DNA of 15,534 nucleotides. Origin: Novosphingobium sp. GTDB lineage: Bacteria; Pseudomonadota; Alphaproteobacteria; Sphingomonadales; Sphingomonadaceae. Shown piece after piece: positions 7,769 through 14,523 of the stretch. Positions within the stretch are counted from its first letter, which is position 1; each line of letters begins with the position of its first letter. The position numbers were made by a program, and so were the translations under genes. The stretch spans positions 1 to 15,534 of the forward strand of contig JAQVEQ010000049.1 in assembly GCA_028697875.1 (NCBI GenBank). Direction: 5' to 3'. The notes beneath the pieces were generated by a model. The model did no database searches, was not told the DNA's origin, and saw only the letters and a list, made by a program, of their open reading frames with translations.

Positions 7769-8293
7769 ATGAACCGCACCGCCCGTTCGATCCTCGCAAT
7801 CGCCGCCCTGTTCACGTTCACCCTGCCGGCACACGCCCAGAATGCGGCGGCGGAATGCACTGTTCCCGTCGTTCCCGAAGGCGAACTGGCGGCGTGGGCG
7901 GAACCGTCCGCATTGCCGGCGGCCGGCAACCGCCGCGGGCTGGCCGCGGCACGCCTGCCGGTGGGGCAAGCGGCGCAGGTCAAGCTCCTGCCCACCCCCG
8001 ATGTCACGTATCCGCTGCGGCCCGAGAAGCCGGGCGGATCGGTCAGCTATGGCGGCCTGATCGAGTTCCGCATCGCCGAGGCGGGCACTTACCGGGTGGC
8101 GCTCGGCACCGCCGCGTGGATCGATGTGCTCTTCCACGGAAAGGGTCTGGTTTCGAAGGCCCATGGCCACGGCCCGGAATGTTCCGGCATTCGCAAGATA
8201 GTCGACTTCGACCTGAAGCCCGGCCGCTACACGCTGCAGATTTCGGCCAACGGTGAACCGCAAACCACCGTGCTGATCGCTCGCGCGCGTTGA
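7769..8293 (+). CDS. Small secreted protein of unknown function
   Basis: A 174-residue protein with a clear Sec signal peptide (RSILAIAALFTFTLPAHAQ, cleavage near residue 24), hence periplasmic or exported. The mature part has two cysteines (C30 and C138) and a histidine-rich patch, H123 and AHGHGPEC at about 131-138, that could bind a metal or form a disulfide. The remainder looks like a beta-rich domain (SYGGLIEFRIAEAGTYRVALG, then KPGRYTLQISA). Similar small sphingomonad proteins are, from memory, sometimes labelled homogentisate 1,2-dioxygenase. At this size and with a signal peptide that label is not credible. GGTGGA lies seven bases before the ATG. Its stop overlaps the next gene region, so it is probably co-transcribed and coupled with the di-haem protein. 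The function is unknown. Confidence 0.8.
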   Translation: MNRTARSILAIAALFTFTLPAHAQNAAAECTVPVVPEGELAAWAEPSALPAAGNRRGLAAARLPVGQAAQVKLLPTPDVTYPLRPEKPGGSVSYGGLIEFRIAEAGTYRVALGTAAWIDVLFHGKGLVSKAHGHGPECSGIRKIVDFDLKPGRYTLQISANGEPQTTVLIARAR

Positions 8294-8298
8294 GCGGG

Positions 8299-9273
8299 AT
8301 GCGCACGAAGGCACCGGCCCTGGCGGCCCTGTCGCTGCTGCTGGTGGCGGCAGGGGCGCCGTATTGGCCCGGGCAACTGCCGTCCGGGCTGGCCGCGCCG
8401 TCCGTTCCGCCCGGCAACCCGATGTCTGCCGCCAAGGTCGAGCTGGGACGCAGGCTGTTCTACGACGCGGACCTGTCGGCGGATGGCACCATGGCCTGCG
8501 CCACCTGTCACGAACAGAAGCACGCCTTCGCCGACGGCAACTGCACCCATCCCGGCGTTACCGGCGAACCGGGCCGCAGGAACGTGCCGGGGCTGGCCAA
8601 TGTCGCGTGGTTCGGCAAGCTGACTTTCGCCGATCCCGCGCAGACCTCGCTCGAAGCGCAGGTTGCCGTGCCGGTGACCGGAACCCATCCCGTGGAAATG
8701 GGCATGGCCGGAAGGGAAGCCGAGATCGGCCAGCGCCTGGCGCGCGACGCCTGTTACCGCACGATGTTCCGCAAGGCTTTCCCGGAAGACGGCGGCAAGA
8801 TCGATTTCGCCAACACCGCCCGCGCCATCGCCAGCTTCGAACGGACTCTCGTCTCGCTGGACAGCCCTTACGATCGCGGGCAGCTCTCGCCGCAAGCCGT
8901 CCAGGGGCAAGCCCTGTTCGAGCAGGAGTGCGCCGCCTGCCATTCCGGGTCCTTCTTGACCGACATGGCCTATCACCGGACCGGCGCATACGATGAAAAT
9001 GCCGCCGATCAGGGACTGTCCGAAGCGACCGGGCGCGCGGACGATGCCGGCAAGTTCCGGACCCCCAGCCTGCGCAACACCGCGCTGACCGGCCCATGGT
9101 GGCACGACGGTTCGGCCGGGACCCTCGAACAGGCCATTATCCGCCACGGCACGAGCTATGGCCCGAAAGAACTCGCCCGGCTGACCGCCTTCCTGGAATC
9201 GCTCAGCGACACGGGCTTTACGCAGGACAAGGCACTTTCCCTGCCGGACAAGGCCTGCGGGAAACGGCTCTAG
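8299..9273 (+). CDS. Di-haem cytochrome c peroxidase / MauG-family protein
   Basis: A periplasmic two-haem protein of the bacterial cytochrome c peroxidase/MauG superfamily, whose members reduce hydrogen peroxide or carry out oxidative protein modification. From the ATG at 8299 it has 324 residues. There is an N-terminal hydrophobic signal segment (ALAALSLLLVAAGA), then haem-binding CATCH at 67-71 in the family context LGRRLFYDADLSADGTMACA, and CAACH at 211-215. The FRTPSLRNTALTGPWWHDG segment near 253-271 is the conserved C-terminal signature. An in-frame TTG at 8290 overlaps the previous stop (TTGA) and is an alternative start. Neither start has a clear ribosome site, which suits translational coupling. 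The TAG stop sits directly against the edge of an IS remnant, but the end looks natural. Whether it acts on peroxide or on the neighbouring secreted protein is unknown. Confidence 0.9.
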   Translation: MRTKAPALAALSLLLVAAGAPYWPGQLPSGLAAPSVPPGNPMSAAKVELGRRLFYDADLSADGTMACATCHEQKHAFADGNCTHPGVTGEPGRRNVPGLANVAWFGKLTFADPAQTSLEAQVAVPVTGTHPVEMGMAGREAEIGQRLARDACYRTMFRKAFPEDGGKIDFANTARAIASFERTLVSLDSPYDRGQLSPQAVQGQALFEQECAACHSGSFLTDMAYHRTGAYDENAADQGLSEATGRADDAGKFRTPSLRNTALTGPWWHDGSAGTLEQAIIRHGTSYGPKELARLTAFLESLSDTGFTQDKALSLPDKACGKRL

Positions 9274-9275
9274 CG

Positions 9276-9290
9276 TCAGGACCCATTGAT
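9276..9290 (+). repeat. Left terminal inverted repeat of the IS remnant
   Basis: TCAGGACCCATTGAT pairs with the right-end repeat at 9867-9881 with two mismatches (13 of 15). It defines the left boundary of the element, two to three bases after the stop of the di-haem gene. Confidence 0.75.
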
Positions 9291-9336
9291 TTTGTGATGG
9301 TATCGTGATTCGGGCCCGCCGTCAGGAGCCTGATTG

Positions 9337-9867
9337 ATGAGCGATTTATTCTGGCTGACGGACGAGCAGATGGCTCGATTGCGGCCCTATTTTCCGAAGA
9401 GCCATGGCCGTGCACGCGTTGATGATCGGCGTGTTCTGAGCGGCATCATCTTCGTCAACCGGAACGGGCTGAGGTGGCGTGACGCACCGAAAGAATACGG
9501 CCCGGCAAAGACGCCCTACAACCGCTGGAGGCGGTAGGACGACAAAGGCATCTTAGATTATATCGGCGCGGCGGCTTTGCTGGACGAACTGCCCAAGGCG
9601 CAATGGCTGCTCGCCGATCATGGCTATGACGCCGACTGGTTCCGGGATGCCTTGCAGGAAAAGGGTATCACGCCCTGCATCCCTGATCGAAAATCCCGGA
9701 ATAAGACCGTCAAATACGACAAGCGTCGCTACAAGCGCCGTAACCGCATCGAGATCATGTTCGGACGCCTCAAAGACTGGCGGCGGGTCGCAACACGCCA
9801 CGACCGGTGCCCAACGGCCTTCTTCTCCGCCATTGCCCTCGCAGCCACCGTCATCTTCTGGCTCTAA
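9337..9867 (+). pseudogene. IS5-family DDE transposase, broken by an in-frame stop and an internal deletion
   Basis: The start reads MSDLFWLTDEQMARLRPYF and continues to GLRWRDAPKEYGPAKTPYNRW, the standard N-terminal half of IS427-like transposases. At 9535-9537 a TAG replaces what is normally a tryptophan after NRWRR. In the same frame the sequence continues DDKGI and then jumps to DYIGAAALLDELPKAQWLLADHGYDADWF. About 80 residues of the middle are missing, including the first catalytic aspartate. The second aspartate (LLADHGYD) and the glutamate (RNRIEIMFGRLKDWRR) remain. The end, AATVIFWL with TAA at 9865-9867, is normal. CAGGAG stands before the ATG at 9337. With the first aspartate gone the protein cannot catalyse transposition, so the element is dead unless supplied in trans. 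Confidence 0.88.
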
Positions 9868-10223
9868 TCAGTGAGTCCTGAGCCGTAGTCATCGTTCCCC
9901 GGCCAGTTCGGCGCCAGTGCTGAGCCGCACCGGGCGATGATGGCGCAGGCAATCAGCTGCAACTGGTGGAACAGCATGAGCGGCAGGATCACCAGCCCGA
10001 CCTGGGACGGTGCGAACAGCACGCCCGCCATGGACACGCCGGACGCAAGGCTCTTCTTCGAACCGCAGAACAGCAGCACGATCGCATCCTCGCGCGAAAG
10101 GCGCATCAGCCGCGCGGTCCCCCAGGTGGCGCTGAGCACGATTGCCAGCAACACCGAGCACAAGGCGAGGATCATCGCCAGGTCGGTGCCGGAAAGGCGC
10201 TGCCACAGACCTATTCTGGAAAA
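9864..10223 (-). pseudogene. C-terminal fragment of a bile acid:sodium symporter (SLC10A7-like) family transporter
   Basis: The minus-strand frame reads DLAMILALCSVLLAIVLSATW, then EDAIVLLFCGSKKSLASGVSMAGVLF and GLVILPLMLFHQLQLIACAI. These are the last transmembrane helices and the FCGSKKSLA signature of SLC10A7-type BASS transporters. A whole protein has around ten helices and over 300 residues, and only about 110 remain here. Upstream of about 10223 the same frame is no longer transporter-like, and the sequence becomes gamma-glutamyltransferase in another frame. At the other end the native stop appears lost: the frame runs through the IS terminal repeat and ends within the IS at 9864-9866. 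No start codon with a ribosome site belongs to it. This is a remnant, not a working gene. Confidence 0.78.
9867..9881 (-). repeat. Right terminal inverted repeat of the IS remnant
   Basis: ATCAGTGAGTCCTGA is the complement of the left-end repeat with two mismatches. It overlaps the last base of the transposase stop codon and is also read as the last few codons of the transporter remnant on the opposite strand. Confidence 0.75.
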
Positions 10224-10248
10224 CGGGAGAAACGGGCGCCTTGTCACC

Positions 10249-10479
10249 AAGCGGCGACAGGTCCGCCGCGCCACCGCAGGCACTGATGGCATGAGTCGTC
10301 CCATCCGGCTCGGCAACCAGCCAGAAACTGTCGCCGCTGATACTGGTCATGTGCGGATACACCGCCGCAAGACCGGCCGCGATGGCGACAGCGGCCTCGG
10401 CCGCATTGCCTCCGTCACTCAAGACAGCCAGCCCGCCATCTTGCCAAATGCGAGCCCTTCGCCCCTGCCGTTCAGGATC
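10249..10479 (-). pseudogene. ggt: Gamma-glutamyltransferase, internal fragment from the N-terminal region
   Basis: The minus-strand frame reads GLAVLSDGGNAAEAAVAIAA, then AAVYPHMTSISGDSFWLVAE and HAISACGGAA. This matches the early part of gamma-glutamyltransferase-like enzymes (the GGNA.DA and G.GGD.F regions), which cleave and transfer the gamma-glutamyl group of glutathione-like substrates. Only about 60-75 residues remain of a roughly 530-residue enzyme. The catalytic threonine that becomes the N-terminus after self-cleavage is absent. Similarity stops near 10250, where the sequence turns into a transporter fragment in a different frame. The residues before GLAVLSDGG fit poorly and run straight up to the stop of the upstream PepSY gene, so the 5' end is also damaged. 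Confidence 0.72.
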
Positions 10480-10806
10480 TCAGTTCGGGAAACCGGGCGC
10501 CCGGTAGATTTCCCGGCCACGGCGATAGACGACCAGCTTCTTGAGCGTAACAGGGTGGAAGAACGCCTCGATCGCCTGGCCGTCTTCCGTCCGGGCGTAG
10601 ACCTCGTAACAATCGCCCTCGACTTGCGTCTTCAGGATTTCCCAGCCTTCCAGCCATGCCTGCTTCTTGAGCTTCTTCATCGGTTGCCACTTCTCCTTGG
10701 GGCCCGAATTGCAGACGACGTTCCCGTCCGCGAGCGCGGGCGAAGCGACGCCCGTGGCAAGGGCCGCGGCAAGACCCGACAGCAAGAATTTTCCACGCAA
10801 TTTCAT
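10480..10806 (-). CDS. Small periplasmic PepSY-domain protein
   Basis: A 108-residue protein with a signal peptide (KFLLSGLAAALATGVASPALA, cleavage near residue 27). Its single PepSY-like domain includes WLEGWEILKTQVEGDCYEVYAR and ends in a strand with KKLVVYRRGREI. Two cysteines remain in the mature part. PepSY domains are small extracytoplasmic modules often linked to iron or haem reductases and to TonB systems. The start at 10806 overlaps the stop of the ferric-reductase-like gene (ATGA), with AAAGGA upstream. A longer open frame to 10902 is rejected because it lacks a signal peptide and lies inside the preceding gene. It is the last gene of the iron operon and probably works with the membrane haem protein encoded before it. 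Confidence 0.82.
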   Translation of the reverse strand: MKLRGKFLLSGLAAALATGVASPALADGNVVCNSGPKEKWQPMKKLKKQAWLEGWEILKTQVEGDCYEVYARTEDGQAIEAFFHPVTLKKLVVYRRGREIYRAPGFPN

Positions 10807-11378
10807 AGGATTTTCCTTTCGGGGACATAGCTGGCGGCAGCGCGCAACATCCACGCGATCGCGAGCGGCGCCAGATGGATCGCCGCCGGCAGCCAATCCC
10901 AATCGAGCAGCAGCCAGTGGACAAGCGAAACGAAGAACGCCGCATAGACAAGGCGCTGGGCCTGTTTCCAGCGCCGCCCCAACCGGCGCATCGCCCGATC
11001 GAAACTCAGCGCCGCGGGCACGAGCATCAGGCCGGTCGCCAGCCAGCCGGTCCAGATGCCGGGCAGGCCCAGTTCGTCGAGGACAGCAGCCGGGACGCGC
11101 ATGTCGATCAGATAAAGGACCAGATGAAGCAGTGCATAGGCGAATGCGGCCACACCGAGATTGCGGCGAATGGCGAGCCAGACGCGCAGGAAGCGGCTGG
11201 GGCCGAAGAAATCGGTCAGCGGGCCAGGCAGCATGGCCAGCACCATCAGGCGTACCGCCATTTCCCCACTGGGACGCAGCAGATCCATTGCCAGCGCCTG
11301 TCCTCGCGCCAGGTCCGCGATCATGCCCGCAGCAGGAAGCGCGAGCAGCAGCCAGAGCAGCCCCCGGGTCCGAGACAT
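10803..11378 (-). CDS. Ferric-reductase-like transmembrane haem protein (MsrQ/YedZ-like)
   Basis: A 191-residue integral membrane protein with about five or six hydrophobic segments, related to the haem-b subunit MsrQ/YedZ and to ferric reductase transmembrane domains. The motif RRNLGVAAFAYALLHLVLYL carries H85. Further histidines are H154 (SLVHWLLLDW) and H168 (AIHLAPL). The position where MsrQ proteins usually have LHRLVY reads AQRLVY, with Q141 in place of histidine, so one usual haem ligand is missing. No msrP-like catalytic subunit is present. Instead the gene lies between an Fe/2OG hydroxylase and a PepSY protein in a siderophore operon, favouring a role in iron reduction over methionine sulfoxide repair. 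The start is the ATG at 11378, 64 bases after the hydroxylase stop, a gap containing a weak hairpin at 11401-11420. Confidence 0.83.
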   Translation of the reverse strand: MSRTRGLLWLLLALPAAGMIADLARGQALAMDLLRPSGEMAVRLMVLAMLPGPLTDFFGPSRFLRVWLAIRRNLGVAAFAYALLHLVLYLIDMRVPAAVLDELGLPGIWTGWLATGLMLVPAALSFDRAMRRLGRRWKQAQRLVYAAFFVSLVHWLLLDWDWLPAAIHLAPLAIAWMLRAAASYVPERKIL

Positions 11379-11442
11379 AGTGCCCCGAATGGCTAGATGC
11401 CCGCCCTGGCGTCCGGGCGGAATGAACGGAGCCGTAGCCGTT

Positions 11443-12126
11443 TCATACCTGGGCCCACCGCCGCAGCAGGTTGTGATAGACGTGGATCAGGCGATCGATG
11501 TCCGGATCGTCCTTCGCCCGTCCGGCGGACAGCGACTGGATCGACTGATCGAGATCGAACAGCAGGGTGCGCGCCGAGGTATCGGAAACCGCGCTTTGCA
11601 TCCAGGTGATCGCGCAAATGCGCTGGCCTCGCGTGACAGGAGCGACCTGGTGCAGGCTCGACGATGGATAGAGCACCATGTCGCCTGCCGCGAGCTTGAC
11701 CGCCTGCGCGCCGAACTGTTCCTCGATCAGCAATTCGCCGCCGTCGTATTCGTCCGGGTCCGAAAGGAACAGGGTGGCGGACAGGTCGCTGCGGATCGTC
11801 AGGTTGTGTTCGGGCAGCCGCATCAGCGCCGCATCGCTGTGCGCGCCGTAATGACCGCCGTCCTGGTAGAGATTGAAGACGGGCGGCCAGATCTTCTCGG
11901 CAAGCGAAGCCGAGACGAACAGCGGATGACGGCCCAGCTTCCCGAGAATGAGATTGCCCAGTTCGGCAGCGTCGCTGTCGCCGCGGTCGAGCTGGAGGTT
12001 CTGCTTCACCGCAACCGAACGCGACCCGGCGGTCTGTGCGCCGTCGATCCAATTGGCGGCGGCCAGGCGCTTCCGGAAATGCCCCACCTCATCCCGGTCC
12101 AGGACATTTTCGATAACGATCAGCAT
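11443..12126 (-). CDS. piuC: Fe(II)/2-oxoglutarate-dependent PKHD-type hydroxylase (PiuC/YbiX-like)
   Basis: A cytoplasmic non-haem iron dioxygenase of the PKHD/PiuC family, 227 residues, the usual length. Iron ligands are visible as H96 and D98 (GAHSDAAL) and H159 (SSSLHQVAP), with the 2-oxoglutarate-binding arginine at R169 or R166 (TRGQR). The double-stranded beta-helix core is seen in RSDLSATLFLSDPDEYDGGE and LAAGDMVLYP. Genes of this family are typically found next to, and co-regulated with, Fiu/PiuA siderophore receptors, as here. The true substrate is not established for the family. The start at 12126 gives MLIVIENVLD, with GGAGAAGGG just upstream. The 58-base gap to the receptor gene contains a strong hairpin. 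Confidence 0.92.
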   Translation of the reverse strand: MLIVIENVLDRDEVGHFRKRLAAANWIDGAQTAGSRSVAVKQNLQLDRGDSDAAELGNLILGKLGRHPLFVSASLAEKIWPPVFNLYQDGGHYGAHSDAALMRLPEHNLTIRSDLSATLFLSDPDEYDGGELLIEEQFGAQAVKLAAGDMVLYPSSSLHQVAPVTRGQRICAITWMQSAVSDTSARTLLFDLDQSIQSLSAGRAKDDPDIDRLIHVYHNLLRRWAQV

Positions 12127-12146
12127 CGACCCTTCTCCAAATGATA

Positions 12147-12176
12147 GTGCGGCGCGGCCGGGCCGCCGCGCCGCAC
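12147..12176. terminator. Strong 12-bp hairpin between the siderophore receptor gene and piuC
   Basis: GTGCGGCGCGGC at 12147-12158 pairs perfectly with GCCGCGCCGCAC at 12165-12176 around a six-base loop. It lies eight bases beyond the receptor stop and ahead of the piuC ribosome site. No U-run follows in the direction of transcription. It may be a partial terminator, or a stabiliser of the receptor mRNA that lets receptor levels exceed those of the downstream genes. Confidence 0.5.
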
Positions 12177-12184
12177 ATGAACGA

Positions 12185-14509
12185 TCAGAACCTGAGGTTC
12201 AACGTCCCCACGATCTGACGCGCATCGCCCTTGTAGAGGAAGAAACCGCCGCGATAGACCGCGAGATAGTAATCCTCGTTCGTGAAGTTGTTCACGTTCA
12301 GGCGGAAGTCGAGGTTCTTGTTGAACTTGTACTCCACGAACGCATCGCCGACGGTGTAGGCCGGAACCGGACGCTGATAATAGAAGCTGCCGTCCGTATT
12401 GGTGACATACGGGGCTGCCGTGTCCGGCTGGCCGCCATAGCGCTTGCTCTTGTGCTTGACCGCAAGCCCCACCGCCAACCGGTCCGTCACTTGGTAACGC
12501 GTCTGGAACTGCGCCTGGAACTTGGCGAAGTTGGCCAGCATCTTGCCGACGTTTTCCGGGGTGTAGGACTTGGTTACCTCGCTATCCATCCAGGTAACGC
12601 CACCCTGCACAGACCATTGCGGAGTCACGTTGCCGGCAAAACCGAGCTCGACGCCGCGCACGCGGTTGCCGCCGGTATTGAGCGTGCCGAGATTGGAATA
12701 ATCTTCCCCGCTCAGGCTTTCCATGACGTCCTTCTTGTCCGTCTGGAACACGGCGGCCGTCAGCAGCAGCTTCTCGCCAAAGACGTTCCACTTGGTGCCG
12801 ATTTCATAGTTCCACGACCGTTCGGGCTTGGCCGAAACCCCTTCGGGAGGCGCAATGAACCCGCCATAGCCGCCGTTCGTGCCAACGTCGGATTCCCCGC
12901 CATTGATGTCTGCTGCGCTCGCGAACGAGGCATAGATCATGCCCCCGCCGCCAACCTTGTAAGTCACCCCGAAATGCCCGTTCCAGAGGGTGTCCGAATC
13001 CTTGTAGGCCGTGATGGTGCTGTCGCGGCCCACGGTGCGAAGATGGAAGTTGTAGTGATCGAGGCGCAAGCCAGCGAACACGGTCAGGCGGGACGTCAGG
13101 TCCAGCGTGTCCATGACATAGCCGGAAACCGTCTCGATCTTCCAATCCTGGTCCCACGACCCCTTGCTGATCTCACGGCCGAGGAGCGTGTCCAGTCCGT
13201 TGACGGAAAGGCCGTCGGGGCCGATGCCGCAATAGCTCGCCGATACGCCGCCCCTACCGGAAACGATGCAATTGGTGTCTCCCGTACTGGCCACGTTGTA
13301 GACGCCGTTGACGACCTTGTGGTTGGTATATTCGGCACCGATAATCAGGTTGTTCTCGCCACCGAGCATCTCGCTGTCGATGAAGAGGTTGGTCTGGTTG
13401 GCGAAGTAATCGACATCCTGCCAGCCCTGGTGGGTCGAGAAGGTGATCGTCGAATAAGAGCCATTGGGATCGCTCTCGTCAGTGGTGGTGCCGCGTGCGC
13501 CGGTCAGCACATAGGCATTGTTGGACGAGCCGTAGCGGGTCAGGTTGACGATCCGGGCGTTGGGCGAGAACGAATAGTCGATCCGGCCGGTAACCGTGTC
13601 CACGTCCGATTTCAGGAAGTCCTGCTTCTGGGCATAGACCGGCGCTTCGACGGGCTTAAGGTCACCGTCGAGATACCCGCCCACGTCCGGCAGATCGTCC
13701 GCCCGCAGGCCGTAATAGTCCAGCGTGAAGCTGAAATCGTCTGTCGGGGCGTATTTCGCCGAAACGGCAAGGCCCTTACGCTCGCGATCGGTCGGGCCGC
13801 GATCGGGAATCTCCTGGTATCCGTATAGGACATTGGCGCGGACGGCGAAGTCGTCGCTAACGGCCAGATTGACGTCCGCGGTTGCCCGGGCATAGCGGTC
13901 GCTGCCGAGGCCGACGGAAGCCTTGACGAAGTCATAGTCGGTCGTCGCCTGCTTGGTGATCGCGTTGATCGCGCCACCGGCGGTGCCACGTCCGGCGAAG
14001 GACGAGTTCGGCCCCTTCGAAATCTCGACCTGGTCGACGGCGAAGCTCTCGCGGATCGTCATGCCGGGATCGCGCAAGCCGTCGACGAAGACGTCGCTGC
14101 GCGCTTCCTGGCCGCGAATGATGTAGCGATCGCCGAAAGCATTGCCGTTCTCGCCGGTACCGACAGTAATGCCCGGTTGCGCGTCGAGGATGCGCACCAG
14201 ATCGGTGTAACCCGATTCCCTGATCTGCGTTTCCGTCAGGACGCTGATCGTCTGCGGCAGTTCGGCGATCGGCCGGGTCAGGCGCTCGTCGCCCGAGGTG
14301 CGCGCCTTGTACGGCGCGCCCGGTTCCGCGTGCGGATTGACGTCGGCCGTGCGGTCCTCGATCTTCAGCGTATCGAGTTCGACTTCCTCATTCTGGCTGT
14401 CCTGCGCGATTGCCGGGGCCGCGATCGCGGCTGCGGTCAACCCCAGCGCGACGGCAACGCTCCGCTGGCGCAGGCTGAGAGGCCGCAACACCCCCTGTTG
14501 CTTCGACAT
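12185..14509 (-). CDS. fiu: TonB-dependent catecholate-type siderophore receptor (Fiu-like)
   Basis: An outer-membrane receptor of 774 residues resembling Fiu/PiuA, which import ferric complexes of monomeric catechols. The signal peptide ends near residue 35 (APAIA-QD). A TonB-box-like ELDTLKI follows, then a plug with RPIAELPQTISVLTETQI, RYIIRGQEARSDVFVDGLRD and SKGPNSSFAGRGTAGGAIN. A long barrel ends QIVGTLNLRF with the C-terminal aromatic residue. The start at 14509 has AAGGA upstream. It lies only 14 bases after tonB and is followed by piuC, the classic partner of this receptor group. It is probably iron-repressed through a promoter upstream of exbB/exbD outside the window. The exact siderophore is inferred from the family and the piuC linkage. 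Confidence 0.9.
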   Translation of the reverse strand: MSKQQGVLRPLSLRQRSVAVALGLTAAAIAAPAIAQDSQNEEVELDTLKIEDRTADVNPHAEPGAPYKARTSGDERLTRPIAELPQTISVLTETQIRESGYTDLVRILDAQPGITVGTGENGNAFGDRYIIRGQEARSDVFVDGLRDPGMTIRESFAVDQVEISKGPNSSFAGRGTAGGAINAITKQATTDYDFVKASVGLGSDRYARATADVNLAVSDDFAVRANVLYGYQEIPDRGPTDRERKGLAVSAKYAPTDDFSFTLDYYGLRADDLPDVGGYLDGDLKPVEAPVYAQKQDFLKSDVDTVTGRIDYSFSPNARIVNLTRYGSSNNAYVLTGARGTTTDESDPNGSYSTITFSTHQGWQDVDYFANQTNLFIDSEMLGGENNLIIGAEYTNHKVVNGVYNVASTGDTNCIVSGRGGVSASYCGIGPDGLSVNGLDTLLGREISKGSWDQDWKIETVSGYVMDTLDLTSRLTVFAGLRLDHYNFHLRTVGRDSTITAYKDSDTLWNGHFGVTYKVGGGGMIYASFASAADINGGESDVGTNGGYGGFIAPPEGVSAKPERSWNYEIGTKWNVFGEKLLLTAAVFQTDKKDVMESLSGEDYSNLGTLNTGGNRVRGVELGFAGNVTPQWSVQGGVTWMDSEVTKSYTPENVGKMLANFAKFQAQFQTRYQVTDRLAVGLAVKHKSKRYGGQPDTAAPYVTNTDGSFYYQRPVPAYTVGDAFVEYKFNKNLDFRLNVNNFTNEDYYLAVYRGGFFLYKGDARQIVGTLNLRF

Positions 14510-14523
14510 GACTTATCCTTTCT

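Larger units (their letters stand above)
9274..9885 (+). mobile_element. Degenerate IS5-family (IS427-like) insertion sequence
   Basis: Imperfect terminal inverted repeats flank a damaged transposase gene. TCAGGACCCATTGAT at 9276-9290 matches the complement of ATCAGTGAGTCCTGA at 9867-9881 in 13 of 15 bases. The element is about 610 bases, against roughly 850 for intact relatives, because an internal part is missing. A convincing target duplication could not be fixed. TAG occurs on both sides (9271-9273 and 9886-9888), but the outermost bases do not align symmetrically. The left edge touches the stop codon of the di-haem gene, and the right edge runs into the remnant transporter gene. The family assignment rests on the transposase sequence. 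Confidence 0.8.

Noticed and set aside
7769..8293. Annotating the small secreted protein as homogentisate 1,2-dioxygenase
   Set aside because: The real enzyme is a cytoplasmic cupin of over 400 residues. This protein is 174 residues with a signal peptide.
9271..9888. TAG target-site duplication flanking the IS remnant
   Set aside because: TAG is present on both sides, but the distances to the terminal repeats differ by two bases. The match is short enough to be chance.
9889..10422. A 177-residue minus-strand gene combining the ggt start and downstream sequence
   Set aside because: After about 10250 this frame loses similarity and overlaps the transporter fragment in another frame. Its start is an internal TTG.
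11948..13828. Long + strand open frame opposite the Fiu-like receptor and piuC
   Set aside because: Antisense shadow spanning two clear genes on the other strand, with biased composition.
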